DNA from: Clavelina lepadiformis | Lineage: Eukaryota; Chordata; Ascidiacea; Aplousobranchia; Clavelinidae | Direction: 5' to 3' | Length of the DNA stretch: 64,000 bases | Assembly: GCF_947623445.1 (NCBI RefSeq) | Contig: NC_135243.1 | Span: 9,426,501 to 9,490,500, forward strand | Shown here: positions 40,963-52,890 of the stretch, piece by piece | Layout of the letters: each line of letters begins with the position of its first letter | How positions within the stretch are numbered: position 1 is the first letter of the stretch | Translations under genes and position numbers: made by a program | Notes under the pieces: model-generated | Told to the model about the DNA's origin: nothing | The model's database searches: none | What the model saw: only the letters and a program-made list of their open reading frames with translations

Positions 40963-41359
40963 TAGGGATGCGGTTCGTGCGAACCCGAATATCATGAAGG
41001 TCGACACGAACGAAACCCGAATCTATTCGTATTAGAACCAAACAATGAAATTTCACTAAAAAGTCGTCAAGTCTTGCTTGTAAAATGACGTAATCGATAA
41101 ACAAATCGCTTTCTTTTGAAAAATAGTGTTTAAAAAAGCAAAATCGTTAGGAAAACGACCTTCCTTGTAAGTACTGCTGACTCTAGTTTAGCTTTGTCGG
41201 GAAACTAACTAGATAAAAAATTTTAACAAAAGTCAGTAACTTTATAAGTAATATTGTATTCGGGTTCGCCATTGTTGGTATTCGTGTTCTCCCGAATCTT
41301 CCATAAAGGTGATATTGGGCGAATCTATTCGGGTTTGGATTCGTATCGACCCATCCCTA
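40963..41359 (+). mobile_element. hAT-like MITE with TAGGGATG ends, copy 1
   Basis: The 397-bp element begins TAGGGATG and ends CATCCCTA, with a perfect 8-bp duplication GTATGTAA at 40955-40962 and 41360-41367. CGAACCCGAAT motifs repeat near both ends. A second copy in the opposite orientation lies at 56456-56878. It ends only 55 bases from the tRNA-Cys gene. Confidence 0.9.
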
Positions 41360-41414
41360 GTATGTAACACAATACCATGAAGATCAAAAGGGACAACATC
41401 GGAAATGTTAAAAC

Positions 41415-41486
41415 AGGGGGCACCCGGATTTGAACCAGGGACCTCTCGATCTGCAGTCGAATGCTCTACCACTGAGCTATACCCCC
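41415..41486 (-). tRNA. tRNA-Cys (GCA)
   Basis: Read on the minus strand the 72-base gene begins GGGGGTATAGCTCAGTGG, has anticodon GCA in the loop CTGCAGA, a T arm GGTTCAAATCC and the 3' end TGCCCCCT. The seven-pair acceptor stem is complete (one G-T pair). The discriminator base is T, as expected for cysteine tRNA. No intron is present. The TGGTAGAGCA D arm and GGTTCAAATCC supply the internal A and B promoter boxes for RNA polymerase III. Confidence 0.96.
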
Positions 41487-44400
41487 GACGGCTATGATCG
41501 ATTGACCTTAACCTACATTTACACCTGCCTAACTCGGCGCAGCGCACAATTCGTAATTAAAAATGAAGTGAAGTCGGCTATGCCCAACTTCGTTCCCTGC
41601 TGAGATAATCTGGAAGAACTTGGGCATAGATTTTTGTGTTCCCATGGACTCATTGCAACCCCGGGTTTACATGCTGGTACATGTCCTCCTTTGGTGGAGG
41701 GCCTTTCATCAATGAATTTATGATGTTAAATGCATATTCGTCGAGTTTATATCTTTATGAGTTAAAAAATGTGCTACTGTAACTGTGGAACGTATGGAGG
41801 CTCAAAAAAGAAGTGAATGTGAGCAAACACATGAAACTAATAGGGTATGTACGATATGGATACGATACAGATATACTCGGATACGATACGGATACGTAGG
41901 TTACTCGTACGCAGCGTACAACGACTTTTATTGCGAACACCAAAAAGTCAGATCAAGTAGAAAAGACAGAAAGAAAGAAATGATCAAAGCTGAATAAAAG
42001 TAGTGGTGGTTAAAGTAACCACATAAGTTACTTAAATACAAGCATTGTTACTCCTGAAAAAATCTACTCCATCGTAAGTAGACCAAGAAGTATCGCTGTT
42101 CAAAATTACTCATTCTGATGAAACTTTGCTGCAAAGCTACGATAAATCGTCGCTGAATTTGAAGAGTTTCATAAAAATAAGTTAGGTTTGTTTTATATAT
42201 TTTTCAACAATCTTGTCTGAATTATGAAACTCTTGTTATCGCAAGTGTCAAATCGTATTGTTGCGTCATGTCGTCAAGTGGCTCTTCTGTCAGCAACCTA
42301 ATATTCAATAAAGCCCGTTGCTGTATGTCATAACAAACAAATCATAACAACATATATACATAACTTTTCCACATGCACAAAGTAGTTGAAAAATAGAGTT
42401 GAAGAAAATGTTATAGTTATAAGTACTTTGGTGGTAATCATTCATATATTGACAAGCGGCGACGCAAAAACTACATCTGTCCCCGGGCGCTGAAAACTCT
42501 ACGTAACTTGGTCTCTGACGTAGTAACCACGTATGGATTTCAAATGAAAATACATATACAGTATCAATATAAAGTAAAATTCGTAACTCGTAACAGAGAG
42601 AATCGGTTAACCGCTGGCGCTGCAGTAAATGTGAGATTATAAGTTTTATTTGGTTTGGTTTTCTTTGAAAATTAATCTAACGGTTTAAAACACAAAATTT
42701 TCCATTTCGAGACAACCTATCCTGGCCTAGGCTATATCTTTTGAGCAAGTTTTAAAAACTACAATGTAAAGTCTCAGAAAAGTTTGCGTAACCAGTTTAA
42801 AACATTCCAAACTTATCTATTAAGCGTACATAGTATTAAATTTACTTCTCCATATGTATTGATTTATTTTAGTGTTTCAGATAAAAACGTATAAAGATGC
42901 AAAAGATAAACAACACATATAAACTTTTGTACATTCACGTCCCTAAACATTTTATGAACTCTTGAAAGTCATTTATTACCATCCGATAGACATTCAGTTA
43001 CCGACCCTTAATAACTCGCATTCATCTATCAGTTAACGATCTGTACACGCTTTTATTTATACAGGTGAGGATATAATAAAGAAACGAGTATACAGTAACG
43101 ACAAACGACAATTATATAGGCTACTACATAAACAAACCAACAACAAAGAAAGGTGTTCTGACTATATTGCAAAATAAGCCTTTACCTGTTGGCCAAAAAG
43201 AAGACATTAAAGAACTTATTCTTTTTTATGAGTTTATCATTGTAACACATTGGTTTATCTATAAAACACGCATTAGGCAATAGGTGTTAACATGTTGCAA
43301 ACCAAGGTCCAAAGTTCATGTAATCAGTGGTGGCTTCAGGTTTGAGGGGGACCGAGGTGAGGTACGACGCGACTTAAACTTGTGGGCCCCAAAATTCCGG
43401 GTATCGTTGCAATTTATCCTAGGGTATCCAGGGGACATGCTCCCCTTAAAGTTTTGAACTTACATGGTCTAAAATGCAAAAATCTTTTTTTCTTTCAAAA
43501 CAAATATACTGCCCGAGTTTTTTGTGCATTTCTTTTTAGTTTTTCGCTCCATAAATTTTGCTCTGTGGTCCTCAAAATCTCACACACTTCATTTCTTTGT
43601 TGCTATCATGCGCCTAATACCTTGAGGTTTGCCAGCAGAGAACACAACTTTTTTTGTCTCGGCATGATATTTCAAATCACGTGACCGTTTAAGCATTAAG
43701 TTATATGAAAGTAATTTCAAAGCAGGAGGTTACCACTTTACATGGAGGTTCGATTTACTTCGATCGTTCAATCTACAACTACCTTATTTACTACAACTAC
43801 ATTCGTTCGATCTACAACTTTCCCTTATTCTATATACAGTTTATAAAGTTAATTAGCATTAACCAATAAACGACTTCTGTCCTGAAAAACAGCGAATAGT
43901 TGAAAATAACACTAGTAGGCAATACTTATTCGTTTAGAAAACGTGTACACAAACAGGGGGGGTCTTGAAGGGCGGGCCGAGGTGACTGCCTTTCTCGCCT
44001 CACCCTAAAGTACTGCATGTAATAACACTACGTCTTTTCTATCGCCAAAATATGCATCAAAACTTGCTCTCTTTAGTTAGGGCTACCCATCGACATCGGA
44101 ATTTCCGATGTCTATAGTGTTAACCTGAATGCTGTACTATTTTTTCCAAATCTGCTTAGTGAAAAGCGATGACAATACTGTACATGCAAAAGTGAAAAGT
44201 GGTACTATAGCAAATGCTCACACAGAACTTAGCAATGTGCATGCAAATTTATTAATAAATAAACTAGGTAAATAGTTGTTTAAATTCCACATTAAAATTA
44301 CCAAAAAAGCCTTGAGGTTTCAGTGTAGGCCAACACGCCAAAAACTTATGTTGTTACACGCATGATTCATCTTCAAAAACTGCCATAGTTTCGAGTCTGG

Positions 44401-44845
44401 TCAAATCTAAATGTAGAATTAGCCTAATCGCCACAAATTTGTACCTTTCATGACTAAATTTGTAGCAAAAATGAACACTTGGGAATTGGAAGTAATTTGA
44501 TTTTCAATTGATAGTGTATACCAAGTTCAGCAATCAGCATATTAACTACTAGGCCAGCAAGCGATCTGATTGCAGTCAACAAAAATGATCTTCATAACCC
44601 ACTTCATAGGCAAACATCAGCCAATTGCTGTAATTGTCAACAGATACTGGCAGGCTAATAAAATAGTCGCTTCATTTTGTGATAGGCCTACATGCATTTT
44701 GGATTTACTTTTTAATATTTTTGAGTGATATTTCCTGATTTTGGAACTACAGTATTCTTCTGGACTACTAAACTGACGTAAGCATTCCCCACAAGTTTTA
44801 GAACAATGGTATTTCCGATGGGTAGCCTACTTGTACAAAGCATGG
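41487..44845. other. Gene-poor region left of the 9-kb element
   Basis: No exon is recognised. Near 41850-41910 there is a short GGATACGATAC-type microrepeat. Two G-rich patches near 43325-43370 and 43955-44010 resemble transposon ends but have no partners. Confidence 0.4.
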
Positions 44846-44854
44846 GTTCACTTT

Positions 44855-47337
44855 GGCACTGGGTAAAACCTGGACACGACGCAATCCGCGGATCGTCCAT
44901 GGACGGTTGAAAATGGACGATTTTTGCGTAAGCGTCCATGGACGTTTTTACGCAAAACCGACGTTTTCCCTTAGTCGTCCATGGACGGTTGTTGAAATAG
45001 GGTTAAATCAGTTCTTTTTTAACAAAGCGTCCACGGGTGGTTTTTAGGATAAGTTTAAAGCAGTGTTTTCGAGATCGTCCATGGACGGTTGAAAATGGAC
45101 GATTTTTGCGTAAGCGTCCATGGACGATTTTAGGAAAAGCTTAAATAGCGGATAGGGGAAAGCGTCCATGGACGATTTTAGGAAAAGCTTAAATAGCGGA
45201 TAGGGGAAAGCGTCCATGGACGATTTTAGGAAAAGCTTAAATAGCGGATAGGGGAAAGCGTCCATGGACGATTTTAGGAAAAGCTTAAATAGCGGATAGG
45301 GGAAAGCGTCCATGGACGATTTTAGGAAAAGCTTAAATAGCGGATAGGGGAAAGCGTCCATGGACGATTTTAGGAAAAGCTTAAATAGCGGATAGGGGAA
45401 AGCGTCCATGGACGATTTTAGGAAAAGCTTAAATAGCGGATAGGGGAAAGCGTCCATGGACGATTTTAGGAAAAGCTTAAATAGCGGATAGGGGAAAGCG
45501 TCCATGGACGATTTTAGGAAAAGCCAAAATAGCGGATAGGGGAAAGCGTCCATGGACGGTTGTTGAAATAGGCTTAAACCAGTTCTTTTGCACCAAAGCG
45601 TCCATGGGTGGTTTTTAGGATAAGTTTAAAAAGTTTAAAGCAGTCCATGGATGGTTGAAAATGGACGATTTTTGCGTAAGCGTCCATGGACGCCTTTAGG
45701 ACAAGCTGAAATAGCGGATATGATGAAACTGTCCATGGACAGTTATTGGTTTCGAGATCGTCCATGCCCCATGGACACTTAAGAATGGCCGCTTTTTGCG
45801 TAAGCGTACATGGACGATTACAGGATAAGCTGAAATAACGGATATGAGGAAAGTGTCCATGGACAGTTATGGGATAGGCTAAATAGTGGATATGATGTAA
45901 GCGTCCAAGCATGAACAGTTTTGGGGTCATATGCTGAAATGATGGGACATGCAAAGAGTAGACCTCGGTGGGTTTGGGATAGACATAAAAGATAGCCTAT
46001 ATTTTGGAAGCTTGAGTGGTACAATCGGCTGGATAGGCGTAAATTATGGACAGCACCGGGTAAAAGCTTGACACGACACAATCCATAGATCGTCCATGGA
46101 CGGTTGACAGTTTTCAGTAGCCTATAGGCCTAATCATTTCGTGGCATGACCAACTTTTTTAGTGACGGTAGTGTCCATGGACTGTTTTGGGATAGGCTTA
46201 AATAGTGGATATGATGTACCGGTAGTGTCCATGGACAGTTATGGGATAGGCTTAAATAGTGGATATGCTGTACCGGTAGTGTCCATGGACTGTTTTGGGA
46301 TAGGCTTAAATAGTGGATATGATGTACCGGTAGTGTCCATGGACTGTTTTGAGATAGGCTTAAAAAGCGTCCGTGGACGATTTTAGGATAAGCTTAAATA
46401 GCGAATATGATGAAAGGGCACTGGGTAAAACCTGGACACGACGCAATCCGCGGATCGTCCATGGACGGCACTGGGTAAAACCTGGACACGACGCAATCCG
46501 CGGATCGTCCATGGACGGTTGAAAATGGACGATTTTTGCGTAAGCGTCCATGGACGTTTTTACGCAAAACCGACGTTTTCCTTTAATCGTCCATGGACGA
46601 TTGTTGAAATAGGCTTAAATCAGTTCTTTTGCATCAAAGCGTCCATGGGTGGTTTTTAGGATAAGTTTAAAGCAGTGGTTTCGAGATCGTCCATGGACGG
46701 TTGAAAATGGACGATTTTTGCGTAAGCGTCCATGGACGATTTTAGGAAAAGCTTAAATAGCGGATATGAGGAAAGCGTCCATGGACGGTTGTGGGATTAG
46801 GCTTAAAAAGCGTCCATGGACGATTTTAGGATAGGCTTAAATAGCGAGATGATGAAAATGTCCGTGGACAGTTATGGGGTAGGCTTAAATAGTGGATATG
46901 ATGTACCGGTAGTGTCCATGGACTGTTTTGGGGTAGGCTTAAATAGCGAATATGATGAAGTATCCATGGACGGTTATGGGATAGGCTTAAATAGTGGATA
47001 TGATGTAGTGTCCATGGACTGTTTTGGGGTAGGCTTAAATAGTGGATATGATGTACCGGTAGTGTCCGTGGACTGTTTTGGGATAGGCTTAAATAGCGAA
47101 TATGATGAAGTATCCATGGACGGTTATGGGATAGGCTTAAATAGTGGATATCATGAAGTATCCATGGACGGTTATGGGATAGGCTTAAATAGCGAATATG
47201 ATGAAGTATCCATGGACGGTTATGGGATAGGCTTAAATAGTGGATATGATGAAGTATCCATGGACGGTTATGGGATAGGCTTAAATAGTGGATTTGATGA
47301 AGTGTCCATGGACAGTTTTGAGATGGGCTTAAAAAGC
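44855..47337 (+). repeat. Minisatellite array A (left terminal repeat)
   Basis: Tandem units of mostly 48 bases, each with a palindrome such as CGTCCATGGACG. The 45145-45550 block holds about nine near-identical 48-base copies; the 46160-46370 block has 54-base copies with ATGATGTACCGGTAGTGTCC; 46900-47340 mixes 48 and 54. Copies of the terminal motif GGGTAAAACCTGGACACGAC recur at about 46427 and 46476. Because 48 and 54 are multiples of three, long frames stay open on both strands; these are not taken as genes. Confidence 0.92.
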
Positions 47338-49080
47338 ATCCATGGACGATTTTTGTTATAAGATGAGCTGACAGGAGAGAAGTGACCATCATCGTCAATC
47401 CAGTAAAAACTCACTCGGTATTTGAATGTGAACGCGGGGGAGGAACATAATTAATTGGGCGTACAATGGCTATTCTTTCATAATGTAGCACAGGGGATTT
47501 CTCACCCAAGAACAGCGAACTTTCCAGTCTGGGTCTGAATAAAGTCCAATTCCAAAAACTTTTTAAATTATGTGATTAAAGACTTTAACCAAGTTGTTTT
47601 CATCATCACTCAAGCTTAATGTGTTAAATTGTACATATTTTACTATAACTGTGAGCAGGGTAACACTTAATCTCGATTTTATTTCTTCATATTTTGCTTA
47701 AAATTGAATATATTCACTTTCGCGTCAAACACAAAAATTTGTATTAATCCATTTATTCTTTTTTGCAGGTGCTGCAAAAATATTCCTGCGACAAATACTG
47801 TATTAATGGTACACAATTCTGATGAACCCATCGACAACAAAGACTGCATTCAATCTGAAAAAACAATATAGACAATTAAATCCTGTAAAGTGATCTCTTA
47901 AGCAAAGAGGTGAACAGACAGCACTTTTCGTGTAAAAGATGCTGCAGCAAATGCAATATTTGCTGCGGTAAAGGTTACTTGTTCGCAATTTTGCTTGACA
48001 CTTCTAGATTAAAAAAGATCAACAGATGCTACAATTGGTATTAAGGAGTATTAACATGTGTTTTTTGAACATAAACTTGTTAAATTTTAACTAATCACAC
48101 GAAAAGTACTGATTACCGGGACTGACTGTAATTTCTTGAAAAAAGTAATTCGGTACTATAGTACCGCAGTACTGCCCACATATGCTTGAGCATGGTATAG
48201 GTGTTCTATAAAGTTAAAACAACCTATCAAAAAAACACAAGTCATTAACTTAGTTTTTTCATAAGTGTTTTGGAACCACGAGTGCAAAATTAAAACAACT
48301 AGAATTTTAAAAGTGATTTTAAATTTTCTAGTTGTGTTTGAGTTAAGTAATTTTTATGTACGTTTTTTATGTACACAATTTTTGGTTGTAGAACAGGAAT
48401 TATACAAAAATAAAACTATGCACTGCTGGACCTGTGTGCTCGTAGACATTTATTATCTGAATGTAGAAACATAGAGTAACATCTGAAACAAATGAGCAAA
48501 CTTTGTGCATGGCTTGTGTTCGATACTCAGTTGCAATGCATTAACGACGCTAGGTCTTTTTATTTAAACTGGCAAAAAGTTTGAAATTTGGGCAATATGA
48601 TGCCCAGTTCGAAATAGTTTCACTACAGTGGTAAAATAGTTGCAACTTATAATACCTACTAAACTGTATGCAATGATGGTTAAATCTGCCTAAGTTAATA
48701 TATTATATGATGAACAAGGTTTACCCATTCTGTCTTTTGCTGGTCAATTTCAGATGGGTCTTGATTGTGGCATATATTGCAAAAACTCAACAATACATCA
48801 TAGTCTGCAAAATGAAATAAATCTATCTGCATTTTTACATTAAAATACTTTGTTGTGAAAACAGAAGTATACAGTTTTTAAAAATATTTAGTTAACAAAT
48901 TCAAGACCAACAATGTGCCAGTTACAAATACAACAACGAACAAAATAGTTAATCTGTTTAAAGTCAGGTTAAAAATGTTGGTGGTTTTCCTATAAATATC
49001 TTTTACATTAACTTTATACATAAGTATGGTTTAGTGCTCTTCTGGAAAATTATGTGGTATACTTCAACGACCTTAAACAA
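47338..49080 (-). repeat. Left arm of the 1.7-kb internal inverted repeat
   Basis: This arm matches 51031-52890 on the opposite strand over its whole length, with substitutions and small indels. Shared blocks include GTTCACATTCAAATACTGAG / CTCGGTATTTGAATGTGAAC near the outer ends and the PHD exons inside. The inner end falls at the ACGACCTT block near 49070, next to array B. Confidence 0.88.
47753..48805 (-). CDS. 3' end of a PHD-finger gene, intact copy (partial)
   Basis: Two minus-strand exons, 48805-48726 (80 bases) and 47854-47753 (102 bases, ending TAA), have GT-AG junctions. Joined, they encode a C4HC3 PHD finger at the very C-terminus: YDVLLSFCNICHNQDPSEID, then TEWIECSLCCRWVHQNC, then EYFCSTCKKE. 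Spacing is C-x2-C-x17-C-x2-C-x4-H-x2-C-x12-C-x2-C. PHD fingers bind histone tails in chromatin proteins and also occur at the ends of some transposon proteins. The upstream exon present in the right-hand copy (50856-50973) is absent because array B begins there. The copy is therefore 5'-truncated, though its finger frame is clean. It probably derives from a transposon-encoded protein. Confidence 0.65.
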
Positions 49081-50410
49081 ACCTGGACACGACGACGGAC
49101 ACGAAACCTGGACACGACGTAAAACCTGGACACGACGCAATCCGCGGATCGTCCATGGACGGTTGAAAATGGACGATTTTTGCGTAAGCGTCCATGGACG
49201 TTTTTACGCAAAACCGACGTTTTCCCTTAGTCGTCCATGGACGGTTGTTGAAATAGGGTTAAATCAGTTCTTTTTTAACAAAGCGTCCACGGGTGGTTTT
49301 TAGGATAAGTTTAAAGCAGTGTTTTCGAGATCGTCCATGGACGGTTGAAAATGGACGATTTTTGCGTAAGCGTCCATGGACGCTTTTACGCAAAACCGAC
49401 GTTTTCCTTTAATCGTCCATGGACGATTGTTGAAATAGGCTTAAATCAGTTCTTTTGCATCAAAGCGTCCATGGGTGGTTTTTAGGATAAGTTTAAAGCA
49501 GTGTTTTCGAGATCGTCCATGGACGGTTGAAAATGGACGATTTTTGCGTAAGCGTCCATGGACGATTTTAGGAAAAGCTTAAATAGCGGATATGAGGAAA
49601 GCGTCCATGGACGGTTGTGGGATAGGCTTAAATAGTGGATATGATGTACCGGTAGTGTCCATGGACTGTTTTGGGATAGGCTTAAATAGTGGATATGATG
49701 TACCGGTAGTGTCCATGGACTGTTTTGGGATAGGCTTAAATAGCGAATATGATGAAGTATCCATGGACGGTTATGGGATAGGCTTAAATAGTGGATATCA
49801 TGAAGTATCCATGGACGGTTATGGGATAGGCTTAAATAGTGGATATGATGAAGTATCCATGGACGGTTATGGGATAGGCTTAAATATTGGATATGATGAA
49901 GTATCTATGGACAGTTATGGGATAGGTTTAAATAGCGAATATGATGAAGTATCCATGGACGGTTATAGGATAGGCTTAAATAGTGGATATGATGAAGTAT
50001 CTATGGACAGTTATGGGATAGGCTTAAATAGTGGATATGATGAAGTATCCATGGACTGTTTTGAGATAGGCTTAAAAAACGTCCATGGACGATTTTAGGA
50101 AAAGCTTAAATAGCGAATATGATGAAAGTGTCCATGGAAAGTTATGGGATAGGCTTAAATAGTGGATATGATGTCAGCATCCAGCAAGCATGGACAGTTT
50201 TGGGGTGATATGCAGAAATGATGGGACATGCAAAGACGTCCATGGGTTTTGGGATAGACTTAAATGATGTATTTTGGATTAATGTCCATTTAAGGGTTTT
50301 GGGATCTAGGTTTAAAATTAAATGATGGATATACGGTTTTGGGTTAGGCTAAAGTGATACAGTTATAGGCATCTATAAGCTGGACACGACACAATCCATG
50401 GACTGTTGAA
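49081..50410 (+). repeat. Minisatellite array B (internal)
   Basis: The array has the same orientation as array A and begins with the terminal sequence ACCTGGACACGACGCAATCC, here preceded by two extra CTGGACACGAC units. It then follows the same order of subfamilies as array A: GTTGAAAATGGACG units first, then GTACCGGTAGTGTCC 54-mers, then GATGAAGTATCC 48-mers. It ends in degenerate units near 50400. It looks like a second copy of a left terminal repeat. Confidence 0.9.
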
Positions 50411-50855
50411 AATTTTGAGTAATTATTTCATGGCATGACCAACTTTTTTATTTATGTGTCTTTACTGTAAATTGTTGTTATTATTCTGATTTAGATATAA
50501 CATTACTGATCTCAATACATATTTTTCTGATATTGTAAGTGTATTTTAGATCATTTTTACGTGCTAATGGCAAATGTTTTCGTGGCACTTGGGATAAATG
50601 GATGTTTCAGCATAGAAAACATGAAAGGCAACAAGACATTTTGAATTGTGGCCTACTGGCTTTAAAGGTATTTTTAGAAAGGATGAATTCAAATTTGTGA
50701 AGATTAAGTATATAATCACTATTATTATTAGTATATATTATTATCACTAATTTATAATAATAAATAAAAATTTATAATTTATATAATAAATAATAATTTA
50801 TAATAATAAATAAAAATAAAAAATAGCTTTTCTATCAATAAGTGGCATATTGCAG
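50411..50855. other. AT-rich spacer inside the 9-kb element
   Basis: Contains an AT microsatellite-like tract of TAATAAATAAAA type at about 50706-50826. No exon is recognised. The lost 5' part of the PHD-finger gene would be expected here. Confidence 0.4.
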
Positions 50856-52477
50856 GAAGCTCAAAGAATCCTTAATGAAAGTTCTTGCGAGAAACAGATC
50901 GATTTCGATACTGACAGCGAGTCCTGCAAAAAGTATCGCATGGACTTTGGCAATTTACTGCTTGATTCCATCGGTGAGAGGCTGTTTGGGTTTGAATTAG
51001 AACTGCAGTATTTGTAACATGTTATGACCTGGTTGTTGTTCAAGGTCGTTGAACTATACCACGTATATTTCCAGAAGAGCACTAAACCATACTTATGTAC
51101 AAAGTTAAGGTAAAATAGATTTATATGAAAACGACCAACATTTTTAACCTGACTTTAAACAGATTAACTATTTTGTTCATTGTTGTATTTGTATCTGGCA
51201 CATTGTTGGTCTTGAATTTGTTAACTAAATATTTTTAAAAACTGTATACTTCTGTTATTTTGTTTCTGTTTTCACAACAAATGATTTTAATGTAAAAATG
51301 CAGATAGATTTGTTTCATTTTGCAGACTATGATGTATTGCTGAGCTTTTGCAATATATATGCCACAATCAAGGCCCGTCTGAAGTTGACCAGCAAAAGAC
51401 AGAATGGGTAAACCTTGCTCATCATATAATACATTAACTTGGCAGATTTAACCATCATTGCATACAGTTTAGTTGGTATTATAAGTTGCAACTATATTAC
51501 CCGTGTAGTGAAACTATTTCGAACTGGGCAGCGGCAGATATCAGATTTTGGGGAAGTTTGTTTTCAGTTTTACTGTGGTCTAGCCCAAATTTTGAACTAT
51601 TTACTTTTAGCTTGATACTTCAACACGACCATGATGATCTCTATCGCCGGTTCTTCGCATGACTTAAACCTGGCTCTGATTCCAAATCATTCAATCCCCT
51701 GTTTAGAAAGCTAGCCTTTGTGCAATTTTTTTTGTGACATATTTTTTATTGGTTTTTACATCATATTGCCCAAATTTCAAACTTTTTTCCAGTTTAAATA
51801 AACAGACCTAGCGTCGTTAATGCATTGCAACTGAGTATCAAACACAAGCCATGCACAAAGTTTGCTCATTTGTTTCAGATGTTACTCTATGTTTCTACAT
51901 TCAGATAAATGTCTACGAGCACACAGGTCCAGCAGTGCATAGTTTTATTTTTGTATAATTCCTATTCTACAACCAAAAAACCATACATACATAAAAATTA
52001 CTTAACTCAAACACAACTAGAAAATTTAAAATCACTTTTAAAATTCTAGGTGTTTTAATTTTGCACTCGTGGTTCCAAAATACTTTTTTCAAGGAATTAC
52101 AGTCAGTCCCGGTACTCCGTACTTTTCGTGTGATTAGTTAAAATTTTAACAAGTATATGTTTAAAAAACACATGTTAATTACTCCTTAATAGCAATTGTA
52201 GCATCTGTTGATCTTTTTTAATCTAGAAGTGTCAAGCAAAATTGTGAACAAGTAACCTTTACCACGGCAAATATTGCATTTACTGCATCATCGTTTACAC
52301 GAAAAGTGCTGTCTGTCCACCTCTTTGCATAAGAGATCACTTCACAAGATTTAATTGTCTATATTGTTTTTTCAGATTGAATGCAGTCTTTGTTGTCGAT
52401 GGGTTCATCAGAATTGTGTCCCAGTGATACAGCATATGTCGCAGGAATATTTTTGCAGCACCTGCAAAAAAGAATAA
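50856..52477 (+). pseudogene. 3' end of the PHD-finger gene, frameshifted copy
   Basis: Three plus-strand exons are seen. 50856-50973 encodes EAQRILNESSCEKQIDFDTD, then SCKKYRMDFGNLLLDSI. 51326-51407 is the first half of the finger. 52376-52477 is the second half, ending at TAA. Junctions are GT-AG, and phase 1 joins exon one to two. The middle exon has two extra bases (TA, in TGCAATATATATGCC near 51355) compared with the minus-strand copy; this breaks the frame between the first and second cysteine. The last exon stays intact and differs mostly by H/Y, M/L and V/L changes. No catalytic domain lies upstream within the element. The host protein of this finger is unknown to me. Confidence 0.65.
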
Positions 52478-52890
52478 AAGGATTAATACAAATTTTTGTG
52501 TTTGACGCAGAAGTGAATATAATCAATTTTAAGCAATACATGAAGAAATGAAATCGAGATTAGGTGTTACGCTGCTCACAGTTATAGTAAAATATGTACA
52601 ATTTAACACATTAAGCTTGAGTGATGATGAAAACAACTTAGTTAAAGTCTTCAATCACATAATTTAAAAAGTTTTTGGAATTGGACTATATTCAGACCCA
52701 GATTGGAAAGTTTGCTGTTCTTGGGTGAGAAATCCCCTCTGCAACATTATGAAAGAATAGTCATTATATGCCCAATTAATTTTATTCCTCCCCCGCGTTC
52801 ACATTCAAATACTGAGTGAGTTTTTACTGGATGGACGATGATGGTCACTTCTCTCCTGTCAACTCATCTTATAACAAAATTTGTCCATGG
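51031..52890 (+). repeat. Right arm of the 1.7-kb internal inverted repeat
   Basis: Inverted match to 47338-49080. It runs from TCAAGGTCGTTGAACTATAC near 51041 to CTCATCTTATAACAAAATTT near 52880. About 100 bases longer than the left arm because of indels, for example near 51530-51740. Confidence 0.88.

Noticed and set aside
41242..41547. Minus-strand frame containing a GYSSVVEHSTADREVPGSNPG-like peptide
   Set aside because: This is the well-known translation of a tRNA-Cys gene plus MITE sequence, not a protein.
45044..45553. 169-residue minus-strand frame of repeated MDAFPYPLFKLFLKSS
   Set aside because: It is the 48-bp minisatellite read in a frame that cannot meet a stop because the unit is a multiple of three. 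No start context, splice sites or family support it.
46816..47398. Overlapping 181- and 190-residue frames on both strands, and the similar frame at 49592-50098
   Set aside because: Both strands of the same minisatellite are open for the same arithmetic reason. Neither resembles a protein family.
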